Shown here: positions 11,993 to 22,721 of the stretch, piece after piece
Position numbering within the stretch: position 1 is the first letter of the stretch
Layout: every line of letters begins with the position of its first letter
Assembly (NCBI GenBank): GCA_013400155.1
Contig: VXBM01000238.1
Span: 100,079-164,078, forward strand
Length of the DNA: 64,000 nucleotides
DNA from: Helopsaltes ochotensis
Lineage: Eukaryota > Chordata > Aves > Passeriformes > Locustellidae
Reading direction: 5' to 3'
Notes under the pieces: model-generated
The model's input: the letters and a program-made list of their open reading frames with translations, nothing else
Databases searched by the model: none
What the model was told of the DNA's origin: nothing
Made by a program: the position numbers and the translations under genes

Positions 11993-14900
11993 GTCCTCAA
12001 AATACACCTGCAATACTCACACCCATACACACCCCAATAACAACATCAAAGTGATTTATAAACAGGAACAGAAAATTTTGAACCATTGCAATTAAAAATA
12101 CTGACTTGTATTTACAGCATCTGCCACCCCAAAGAAGTCTATGGCACTATAAAAGTCCATAGTACTTTTTCTATATTGATAAATTATCTCACCTAACAAG
12201 ACCTGCTGTGAGATGGTTCTTGGCAGGCATATAACAGGATTCAGTTATATTATTCAACTTTTATCAGACTGAAAGTGGAGAACATGATAGTCCATCTCCT
12301 TGAAACATTAGGTAGATAGACTTTACATAGTTTCACTGGCATCTGGGAAAGTCATTTTTTGGGATCAAAAGCTTTTCAGTGCCCACATCCCTGGATGTTA
12401 TATGATAACTCCAAAACACCTTCAACAGTCGTCCTATACATCCCTGCCCCACATGATATCCTTCATTGTTCCCTGTGCAGCAAACTTTTCCTAACAGTTC
12501 AGTTATAACTGCTTAGCAAAATCTGACAATTTTGTAGTTCCTCTGGGCTCTTTTGTGTTCATGGAGATGAGACTTTCTTTTTTAATTACATAATGTAACA
12601 TATAGGAATGGGGTAATTCACCTTTTCTGGTACTAGGAGCTTTGTTAGCGTTAAGATTTCTTTAATTTTCAGTTACTGTTATTTTTAAGTAGACCCAAAT
12701 GTCATTTCAAAGCACAGTCTGGTGCTGTGACATGGGAAACCTAAATGCAGCCCAGGCTAATTTGCATATACTAAACCCTTGTGCACCCAGAGCTGAGTAA
12801 AAACTGTTCATAGGATCCAAGGCAGGGCTAGCAATGATTTTTCATACATGATTATATGGATCATGATCCATTTGGTTCTTCCTACATACCAGACCATTAC
12901 ACTGCCATTACAGGCACAATACAGCCAACACTTCTGCCTTGCACATTAGTATCACATTATAATCACTATGCATACACGTATAGATGTTATATTTTGTTGC
13001 TTTATTTTGGTGAAAAGAAGCCATGTGACTCCCTTTATATTCAAACAACTCATATTCTTGCTCTGATACACTTCTAAATGCATTTATCGTGTGCAGAAAG
13101 AGGACCATCATGTGTTTGATTACTATATTCACATATCAACAGAGAGTAAAAGGTTATCTACCTACCTGCATCTAATTATTCACAGTACATTGTTATTCAC
13201 AAGTACAATATTAGAATGCCACTTCCAAAGTGTGTAAGGGAAAGTGTGGAAAATAATCACAGCCCTGAGTCCTCTCACATCCACAGAGATGATGGGAGCA
13301 CACATGACTACTGCAGAAAAAAAGGACAGATAGTTGTTTAACCCATATAGACATATGACCTCAAAGAGCTGTTTATAAAAAAGCAAACAACTTCTCTTTC
13401 TCTTCAAGCACTTGCTTTTATGTTTTGTTCTAGTTACTAAAAATTCACTTCTTAAAAGACTGCAGGCATGGGATCACAGTCTACTTGAGAAGAAATGCAT
13501 TCATTCCAAATGAAGCACACAAACAGGTCCTAAAACCTTCATCAGATTTAAGAAATGTCCCTATCAGACAGGTATCTGTTGTTTGGGGGTTCTTCTGTAC
13601 TTTCTTTTAGAGGTAAATAAAAAAATGTCTCTGTTAATAACACCCTTACTGTTTGGAAATGTTCATTTAGGAGCTTATGTACATCAAACCATTGTGATTG
13701 CATGAGATGAACAAGTTCTGGACACATGTTTGTTTTGGACTTAATCTGTGTGCAACCACAACATCACTTAACCATATTTTAATTTGCAAATGACAAAATC
13801 TGTAACCATTCACCCCTTTTTCACCATCATACCTTACCAGAAATGATCAATTCAATTTTAAAATTACCTTAAAACATAATCATATCCTGACTTCAATTGC
13901 TTCAATAAAATCTGTATTAAAAGTTCAAGCACTTAAAAAATTTCAGCTTGCAGCCAACACAGGTACTGCAGGTACTGCTACAGGACCTTACAGTGTTTAA
14001 GATTGCATCTGAGCATATTAATTGAGCTCTACAGCTACTTCTGCCTATAAAAAATACATAATCCATCAGAAAAATATTTTTTGTAAACATCAATTATACA
14101 ACACTACATTATAGAAAAGACAAAAGATTATTAAACAAAATTGTTCAGTGAAAAAAATTGAACCTCTTTGTTATGATTCCCTGAAATCAAACTCCAGAGC
14201 AGATCCTTGCAAATAATTGCAAGTTTGTTCCCAGCAGTCTCAGCAAAGTGTCAAAGTGAAATAACCCTAGTAACCCTTCTGGAAGGAAAATCTTGTATTC
14301 AGCTATAGTAAAAGCTAATAGTCTCAAATTATCAAAGAAAATTGCTAACATAACCCATAGAAAGACTCCTAAGTACATCAAAATGGCACTCTAAAGAGGA
14401 AGGCACTTCAGACTGTCATATAAGTATCTCTGTTGTCTTAAATGGGACTACCTAGGCACACAGAATTACTTTGGAAAAATCTAAATATGTTATACCTAAA
14501 TTTTCAGCAGCATTTTAAACAGAAATTCATAATAAATCACAAAGATTTTACCAGAATTGAAGTTTGTTCCTTAAGAACATTGATTCTCTTAAGAGTCTTA
14601 AAACTACCTTCAGCCCGTGTATTGGGATCCCAGTATGTATTGCTGAGAGTAACATTCAGCCGGCTAAAATAGATTTCCCACTTCAGGTCTTTTAGTGAAT
14701 AGTAAGGTACAGAGCAACTTTCTCTTTGCTTACTTGCCTCCCCTGCTTTGAGTGGCTAGCAGAAAGAAGGATGTCTCTGCACCAGTTACAAGCACCAGTT
14801 TGTGGTGGCTGTGTGATTAGAAGACCCTGATAGGATCACTTCTGTATCGGTGAAGGGAAGAGGACTGACACAGTCATGCATGCTCCACCTATTCACAGGT

Positions 14901-15684
14901 AACCGTGGGTCACGGTGGAAACTGCACACACTGACAAGCCTTGGAGCACTCTCATATACCTCTCTGTGTAGTCCAGGGCAGCATTCCTCAAAACAGACAG
15001 CTGCCTCGACCACCAACAGGATTTCCAAGGTGACAGCAAAATAAGTAGTATATACAGCTATGTGGAATCACTTGCACAGAAGCTCAGTGAGAATTGAAGA
15101 ATCTAAGAATCTACATTTCTCTATTGTGTATCTGCACAAACTTCCACTCATAGTTATCCTTGGAGCAATGATCTTATGAAGAAGCATGGTCAGAGACCCC
15201 ATCAAAAAAAAAAAAATTAAAAATTTGTAAAACTATATTACCAGTCACAGCATCCAAACTGAAAGTTAAATCAAACATGTAATGGTCTGAAAAGTGTGAC
15301 TAGAACAGCAGTTGGCAGCTTTTCTGATTCCAATTGGAGCATGTCCAAATCATGTAGGCAATGCTCCATGAAACTCACCAAAGGGAGATTTCATACCTTT
15401 GGGTGATATGTAAGAGCCAGCATACGTAGTATATAGCCCAATCCTCCCGAGTAGACAGCAAAAATACAAATTGCTTTTCAGAAAAAGGCATTAGAAAGGC
15501 ATGTTAAAACTTCTGTTCAAATTCTGACCCTGAGCTCCCTTAGCACTGACTCTATGGATGTTAGATACATGTGTGGTTCAGTGAAAAGCAAAATTTGTTA
15601 TTACTTCTTGGACTAAGAGATGTGCAATAAACTATATATCTTTTTCTACATGGAACAGTTACATTTTGTAACCCTTGTCACAGG
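11993..15684. other. AT-rich unannotated DNA
   Basis: No gene or repeat family is recognised. Open frames are 80 codons or shorter and resemble nothing known. A 9-bp unit, GGTACTGCA, is repeated in tandem near 13960-13980. A pure A run of 13 occurs near 15205-15217. Confidence 0.5.
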
Positions 15685-15981
15685 ATGGCTGAAAACATAA
15701 GGAGACTTCTCGTCATTGAAAAACCCGGAACAGACAGTGCTACCAACTGTTTCAGTGTTTCAGAATCTTGGTCCAAGACCCTGCAGTACTGGTGGACCAG
15801 AACCTGAGAGTCAAGGCACCTTGGCTACTTCTGGTATTCTTATACAGACGTTGCTGAGTATGAAAACCTGTGAAATGTTTCTACAGAAATCAAGGAGATT
15901 TTTGAAATTACTCTGGTGTCAGATACATCTGCCTATAAAGGTTCTTCAGGAACTAAAACTAAGAAAAAACACCAAAAGTAG
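15685..15981 (+). pseudogene. Possible decayed coding segment, unidentified
   Basis: From an ATG at 15685 (A at -3, G at +4, a good Kozak context) one plus-strand frame can be read for 98 codons to a TAG at 15979-15981, interrupted only by TGA at 15805 and TGA at 15871. For DNA this AT-rich, more stops would be expected. Both interrupting stops are TGA, which CGA arginine codons produce by CpG decay. The reading has a mixed, protein-like composition (it begins MAENIRRLLVIEK) and ends in a lysine-rich stretch. A second, shifted plus frame is open across 15716-16051 (111 codons), so an open frame here may simply reflect local composition. I recognise no family, and chance remains the simplest alternative. 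Confidence 0.2.
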
Positions 15982-16937
15982 AAAAGAAAATATTGTAAGA
16001 CAAAAAAATAGAGAGGCAAAAGTTTCAATTTATGAAGATTGGCATGATTAGGATTTGGTGTTCAAATGGCAGAGTTTAACAGAAGAGAAAATTTCTGATC
16101 ATTTGAATTATTTTAATGAACAAGTTCCTCCCTAAAAAAATTGCATTCATAAATGATAAAATTCCATAATGTTTAACATTATCTTTGAAAATACAATAAA
16201 ACATTAAGAATGCCTGAGCCAAGAAGTCTACAGCAAGCATATCATTGACTCACAGTTTGGTTAAAATTACAGTTATAATACTGAGATAAATAGAAAATTA
16301 GAATTGAAAGAGAACTCCAGCAGTAGCCTAGTCTTTGACTTAGTGAGATTGCTTAAACACCCTGCCACGTCCCAAATGAAGAAGTGCTCCAAGAACTGTG
16401 ACAGTTCAATTCACTTTTCCACTTCAATACTTCACAGAGGAGTGAGAAAGTATGAGTAGTATGTGCATTTTTGTAAGCCAAGAATGGCAGAACAATTTCG
16501 TGCCTCACAGCAGTTTGGAAACTCTTTTAGAAAAAAAATCCGTAAAGTGCTTATTTGATCAAATTCTTTATTTATTTTTGCTCTATTCATTATCCACTGT
16601 GGCATAATTATACACACCCAGACTACTTTGTTATGACACTACTGACCACTGTGTTAATAAGATGTAGCAAACAATCTGTTTACTCTCAAACTCATTTTGA
16701 GCAAGTTACAGTAATTCAGTGTTATAAATCACACTGTAGTGCTATGAATGCACAAAGCCCATGCACTTCAGAAGGCAGCTTATACTTTATCCAAGTTACA
16801 TTTGATTGACCCAGTAATTATAAAATGGAAATGTACATCAGACAGACTGTAGGTGCATCAGTGCATCTTTTTCTAAGGGAAATACTCCAAACATGATTGC
16901 AGAGACAAATAGCCAGAACTTATATTATAATACCCTT
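15982..16937. other. AT-rich unannotated DNA
   Basis: No gene or repeat is recognised. The open frames at 16432-16617 (minus) and 16555-16809 (plus) are short, partly overlap on opposite strands and resemble nothing known. Confidence 0.5.
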
Positions 16938-17650
16938 TGATAGGAAACAAGCTAGTTAAATTCTGGGTGAAGAGTAAAGGACACCTGTGGTTGTCTCAGG
17001 TATACACAGACCTGCTCTTTGCAAACATTCATCTGGCTGAACAGAAAGTTTTGACTGGAATGCAGGAAAAAAGAGAGTTCATGACCTTTGGAAGAAGGGG
17101 CAGGCAATTCAGCCTAACTACAAGGATGTTGTGATGAGGTTATGCAGGGAGCAAACCAAAAGGGCCAAAGTCCAGCTAGGACTTAAACTGTCCACTGCCA
17201 TGAAAGACAATAAAAAGACTTCTATAAATACACCAGCAACAAAAGGAGGGCTGAGGAGAATCTCCATCCTTTGTTGGGCACAGGGAGAAACAGTAACAAA
17301 GGAGGAGAAAAAGGTGGAAACCTTATCACACTCTACAGTTACCTGAAAGAAGGTTGTGGTACATAACTTCTCCCAAGAAACAAGTCATAGCACAAGAGGA
17401 AATGGCCTGAAGTTGCACCAGGGGAGAATGGTATCAGGATAGATATTCGAAAAAATTTCTTCAAGAAAAGGTAGTATTGGAACACACTACCCAGGGAAAC
17501 AGTTGAGACACCATCCCTGGAAGTATAAGAAAGATTTGTGAATGGGGTGTTTAGGGAGCTGGTTTAGTGGAGAACTTGGCAGTGCTGTGTTAATGGTTGG
17601 ACTTGATGATCTTAAGGGTATTCTGTAACCTAAATTATGCTATGATTCTA
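16938..17650 (+). mobile_element. CR1 LINE with two internal deletions
   Basis: Three non-adjacent pieces of a CR1 element lie joined in order on the plus strand. The first (about 16938-17027) reads YTDLLFAN in one frame at 17003-17026, which I match to the end of the ORF2 endonuclease part. The second (about 17033-17318) matches the linker before the reverse transcriptase: a TGGCTGAACAG word, a GGAAGAAGGGGCAGGCAA word and a frame containing RLCRE and MKDNKK. The third (about 17319-17650) is the CR1 3' end, including CTGAAGTTGCACCAGGGGAG, GGTTGGACTTGATGATCTTA and a terminal TATGATTCTA. The reverse-transcriptase core is absent. Frames are broken by stops and shifts, so nothing is encoded. Junction positions are approximate and rest on recall of the consensus. 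Confidence 0.85.
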
Positions 17651-19599
17651 AAAGGTTGTAGTCATCAAAAATCACTCATCAAAAAAGAAGGCAGCCCAGC
17701 AGAACTATTATTTTAAACTATTTAAGTTAGCCTAGTTCATTTTTTCTGGGGAAAAAAAATGGGAGTGCAGCATGCAGGTAGATCTGAGGACAATAATCTT
17801 TGACAGAAAAACAAGGAGCTGAGGGCAGTAACCTTTACCACCAACAAAGCCAGATGGTTTGTTCATGCCACAAGGCTACAGAAACCTCTAGTGCTCCAGG
17901 AATACAGACCTTCAATGAGAAAAAATTCTGAGCATTCAAGAGAGAAAAAAACAAATACCACCACTGCTGCTGACAAGAAGTAGGCATAATTCATCCTACC
18001 ATCAAAAAGGCAGATGGTTCATCTAACAAGAAAAATCAATGGTATTTGTCATACTTAATGATGACATTTTTTAAACTTCTCTGTATTTGCAGGGCAAAGG
18101 CCAGCCAAGCTATGCATATTTCATCTGCTGGAAGAAATGTTGACCTTAATGTCTTGCCCTTTTTCAACTCTGACCTTTTAAGACTACAGTGAAGGAGTAA
18201 TCATCATTAAAGTGGGAATAGATATTCACATGAAGGATAACATAGTTTTTAGTCCAATTTTTTACTTAATTCTTTTGTTTAGGGAGTAGTAAGATTTTTT
18301 GCTCCTGAAACAATACAGCTACAATACATTTACATTCCCCTTAACATATTTTGTTGTATTTGAGGAGTAGAAGGGATTAAAGTCTGCTGTAACGGTCCTG
18401 TACATATCACTTTGACAGGTAAGACAGTAACTAAGAACTAACTAGAGCAATCTGCATCTTGAATATAGACAACATTCTTTGCTCTGTGTTTTTTCTCTAT
18501 CTTCAAGCATTCAAACTTGCAGTTTGACACAAGTAAATAAAGTTGTCTCAAGGGAGTGAAGCAGCCCATTCATATGTATTTCATTTCCATCCTCCTGTTT
18601 TAAATCATCCTAAATTGCTTTCTCTTGATTTCTTATTTTATTAATAATTTCTTATCTGTCTAATCTATGACTAGAACATATGTAGGCTAAATCAATTATA
18701 TACCTTTGTTAAGCAAGCTAGCTCAAAACAAGGAAAGTCGTATCCCTGTTAAGTAGCCTTAAGCAAAAATAAAATATTCAAGCTGCAAATTTCCGGAAGA
18801 AAGCCTTAAAAGAGATGAAGACACTAATTATGTATGTAGGAAGCTAAAAGTAACACCAAACCCCAAGAAATTTATGTGAATAATTTCCTAGGACAAGTTT
18901 GGGAAATGATGGAAATAAAGTATCATGATTCATAGCGGCATGTTTGAATCGGGATTTCTGAATGAAAATAATTGCTTTCTGTTTATTTCTACTATCTAGC
19001 AGAAATAGAGCTCCATATGCACTCTTTGTTTGGCAACATGATTTCACTAAGATATGCTGTATCCAGAATGAGACCATTACCTTTTAGGGTGGTGCGAAGA
19101 GGGTATCCTTGGAAGTCGATTTGCTGCTATCCAATTGTTCTAGGCCAATATGTCTACATTACACAACCAGAAAAGAAGTTTGCCCCAGTCCTTGCTGCTA
19201 AATTCATGGGCAGAGAGCTAAGCACTCTGTACAGAACCTTACATCCACACGGGAAGTGGAGTGCTCCAGAGAGTGCCTTAGTGCATGACTTCTTCTCTTT
19301 AGAAGAGAAACTGCTGGGTGCTTGACTATCTATCACACAATGCTAAGTACTTACACTATCAGTTACCAGATGTGCATTTCACTGGCTTCATGCTCACCCA
19401 TTTCTAAACTCAGATCTTACAGTGAATTTCTGCAGGTTAAATTGCTGGTAGGAGATTTCACTCTATCAACTTCATGTGATCAAGGATTTTCCTGTTAAAA
19501 AAACAAAACTCTGGCAGACAACCCCAGGGACACTGTGAATCTATGATTCTATAAATATGCTTTCTTATACAGGGGCATTCTCACTTTCTTCCTCATTAC
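17651..19599. other. AT-rich unannotated DNA
   Basis: No gene is recognised. A 117-codon plus frame at 18972-19325 is open but resembles no family. A short ATCTATGATTCTATA word at about 19538-19552 looks like a CR1 tail, but the sequence before it is too diverged to call. The 5' part of the LTR that follows may begin somewhere in the last few hundred bases here. Confidence 0.45.
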
Positions 19600-20176
19600 C
19601 ATTGCACAGGTGTCCAGGTGCTGGCAGCAGTGCTGCGGCAGAGATTCTGCTGCAGCTGCAGACAGGACCACGGTGGAGCACAGGTATCCACACTGAAGCC
19701 CATGGAGGCCCCCAAAGCAGAGAGGGTGGGTGGGTGTTTGTTGAAGGACTGCAGCTTTTGGAGAGGACACATGTCAGAATAAGGGAAAGTGTGAAAGCAA
19801 AGGAGCAGCCACGAGGAGCTGTGTAGGGATTTCCCACCCATTCTGTGACACTCGAGTGGGGAAAGAAATTGAGGATTTGGAACAAAGGAGATGAGTTAAT
19901 ACTGGGAAAAAAATCAGAGAGGGGAGGAAAGGATTTTATTTGTCACCATCCTAATTTATTGTAAATGGCAACAAAGTAAATTGCTTTTCTCCAAGTCAAG
20001 TCTGTTTTTCTGTGAGACTAATTGGTAAATTATTTCCTTGTCTTCATTTTGACCCACAAGCTTTTCTAGCTGATTTTCTTCCTCTGTCCTTTAGAAGAAG
20101 GGGAATAAGAAGACGGGAAATGAGAGAGCAGCAGCTTGGTGGGCATCTGGCAGACAGCCAAGGCCAAACCACTACA
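19600..20176 (+). mobile_element. LTR3: old avian ERV LTR, probably ERVL class, 3' part
   Basis: The segment matches, in order, words I recall from a widespread long avian ERVL-type LTR. They are: a U3 part with CACGGTGGAGCA and GAAGCCCATGGAGG (about 19665-19710); a GTTGAAGGACTGCAG word (19740-19754); a CACTCGAGTGGGG word near 19850; TTTTATTTGTCACCATCCTA (about 19934-19953); a degraded polyA-signal area, GGCAACAAAGTAAATT (19967-19982); CCAAGTCAAGTCTGTTTTTC (19992-20011); GACCCACAAGCTTTTC (about 20051-20066); and a terminal GGTGGGCATCTGGCAGACAG running to AACCACTACA at 20167-20176, the expected CA end. No coding frames accompany it, so it is a solo LTR or a fragment. The 5' boundary is not resolved. 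Divergence is high, implying an old insertion. The class name is from memory. Confidence 0.7.
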
Positions 20177-22692
20177 ACCAGGCATTTTCTTAAACTGGAA
20201 AAATACCTTGAGAAACCATTTATGTAATTCAAATTAACAATCAGTCTTACACACTCCCTCGTACATGGTAATAACCATTTGATTTGATTAGAGGTTCCTA
20301 TTGCTTTAAGTACCTTTTTCCATAAACAACATTATTAGCTTTTTTAAATTAGTTAAAACAAAGACAACAAAAACACACAAAAAAATCTTTTTTAAGAACT
20401 GTTCCTTCGACAAATGTGTTGTAAGGTGTGCACTGTAATACCTTGCTCTTTCACCTGTCCTTACATATAGCCTAAAACCACAATTTAGGCAGTAATTACT
20501 CAAATACCCTTTAGTAACCCTATAATGTATTTTTATAGTTCTAAAACCATTTTCAGTAACAGTTACTCTTTATTCAATGCCTGACTTCAGAATAATAGAC
20601 TACACTTCTCACATCCTGGATATACTTGGTTGCTTAGAAAGCACTGATCTCTCTCAAAATGGAGCTCCTGAAGCAGTGATGGTACTTCAGTTATAACGAG
20701 CAGCCCTTAGAGCAAGACCTGTGACCTACTGCTATTCACCTATACAAGACTTTACTGACAACCAAATTAAAAGCCAGGTGCTCTTTTGCACCAGCACTCA
20801 CTTTATTCTCCTGCTTGTCTTCCTGTCCCTGGAATCTTACCTTCTTTTTTGAAATACTTTCTTAGCTCCAAGAAGAGATGTGGAGGCTGCAAAATCTGAG
20901 AACAGATCTGAGCATGATATTTTGAGTTAATTTCTGAAAGACAGAGGAGTAGTTTTGAACACTTTAGGGCAAAAAGATCAAATATGTGAGTTTCCTAGTT
21001 TCTGCAGGGGCATTTTGAGGAAAAAGTTACTGTATACAAAAGTTCTACCCCACAAGCCATTGGTGGCCAGGTTATGAACCTAAAAAACTGAGTTTTGAAC
21101 TGTATGATTTTTGAAAGGTATCATCACCCCTGATCAGCCAAATAACTATACTTTCTTTATTTCCAGTTCTGATAAATGGCAATCCAGCAGCTCTTGGTTT
21201 TCCAAAAAATGAGGAGTTGGAAATATAGAAGGAATTCTTTCTCATAAGCTCCATTTCATGCAAGGCTTTTATAAATGTGTAATTCTACTGCTTGTAGACT
21301 TATGCTATGCCACTTTAAAACTTTAGACTCTTTACAGATGTTTCCATGGACATTTCTCTACAGAATTACTGACATACCAAGACGCCAGACATATCAAGTA
21401 CTACAAAAACTGTTTTGATCTCTACTGATACCATACTTACTGCTTTGTTCCACATGCCATGCCAAAGTACAAAATCAGTAATGGCACTTGAACACTATGA
21501 TGCCAAGGGAATTTGTAAAAGCCAGCAAACCACATAGCAATGCTGCTACTACAGACTGCTATATATCATTCTGGAAAAATATCACTGACATCATTCAGCT
21601 TTGGAACGTTTTAATTTCATCATGGAATCAAGGAAGTTCCAAAATTAATCTGCCTCTTTTTAAAGGTGTCGATTTGATGTCTTTTACAGATTCTATTTCA
21701 ATAACGCAGACATTTCTAATCTCTGCATAAGAGAGCAGATGTGTACTGGGCAGGTGCTCAAATACCCTATGGAGGCAGATCCAAATAAATATAGTTTTGA
21801 AATCTAATTTATTACTCTTATGTTGTTTCTTTCTTGTGGCTTAGGAATGATACTACCCCAATTTCGTGCTTCCACTGAGAGACTCCTAAACACATGCTGC
21901 TCACTCTCTCCCCTGCTTCCTTCTCCCCCTTTCCCTCCCCAGCAGCAGGATGGAGAGGAGAACTGGAGACAAGCAACTACTCTGCCACTTCTGTACAGTC
22001 CTACAAAGGACAATAAGTAGGGAATTCCTTCATTTCATGCACAGCCCACACTTCTGTGAATTCGCATTCATCTTTCAGATAGACTGCCACAGCAGGATAT
22101 CCAAAGGAGTCTGCAAATTGCTTGCTCTCCTTGAGAAATTCTAGTCATTTCCACACAGCTCCAAGGTAGACACTTTTTCACAACCCAAATTTTATCCTCT
22201 CTGCCTCACTAGAAACTTGGAAATGGGGGTTAAGGCAACCAAAATATTGTCTTCAGTGATTTGCTGTTGGTGCCTTGGGCTGAAAAAATTTATGCCAGTT
22301 TGCCAGAAACAATCAAAGGTTTTACTCCACTCATCCTTTCTCTCCATTGGTCTCTACAGAGTTTAACATTCCTTGCCTCAACCAGTTATTCCACCTGGTA
22401 TTTATTCAACTGGGACCACTGGCACTGGAATTCCTCAATCCATAGAGCAGCTCCAAACAACTCAAATTTCCAAGGGTTGTTCATGTCTGCTCTCCAATGC
22501 AAGATCCAATCCTAGGCAGGTCCTATAACAACAGGGAATACTCAATATGCATCATGAAATCTAAAATAAAGGAAAAATATCAATCAACCAGAAACCCCCA
22601 CTGCAGTACACCACGTGTATTTTTTGAAGAAGCAATAAAAAAAGCAGATCAACATCTTAAAAGTAAGGGAGCAGGGGGGTGCAGCAGAGGAC
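20177..22692. other. AT-rich unannotated DNA
   Basis: No gene or repeat family is recognised. A C/T-rich stretch at about 21895-21940 followed by CAGCAGCAGG superficially resembles a splice acceptor, but no convincing exon follows. Open frames are 84 codons or shorter. Confidence 0.5.
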
Positions 22693-22721
22693 GGGGTATG
22701 GGAGAGGGAGGTAGCAGGGGG
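22693..22721 (+). other. G-rich tract, possible G-quadruplex
   Basis: Four G runs (22693-22696, 22700-22702, 22706-22708, 22717-22721) are separated by loops of 3, 3 and 8 nt, with a further GGGGGG run about 20 bp upstream (22674-22679). The last loop is slightly longer than the usual 7-nt rule, so this is a borderline G4 motif. It stands out in otherwise AT-rich DNA. Confidence 0.45.

Noticed and set aside
18972..19325. 117-codon plus-strand frame
   Set aside because: No recognisable family, no splice or promoter context, and the start codon lies in an unremarkable context.
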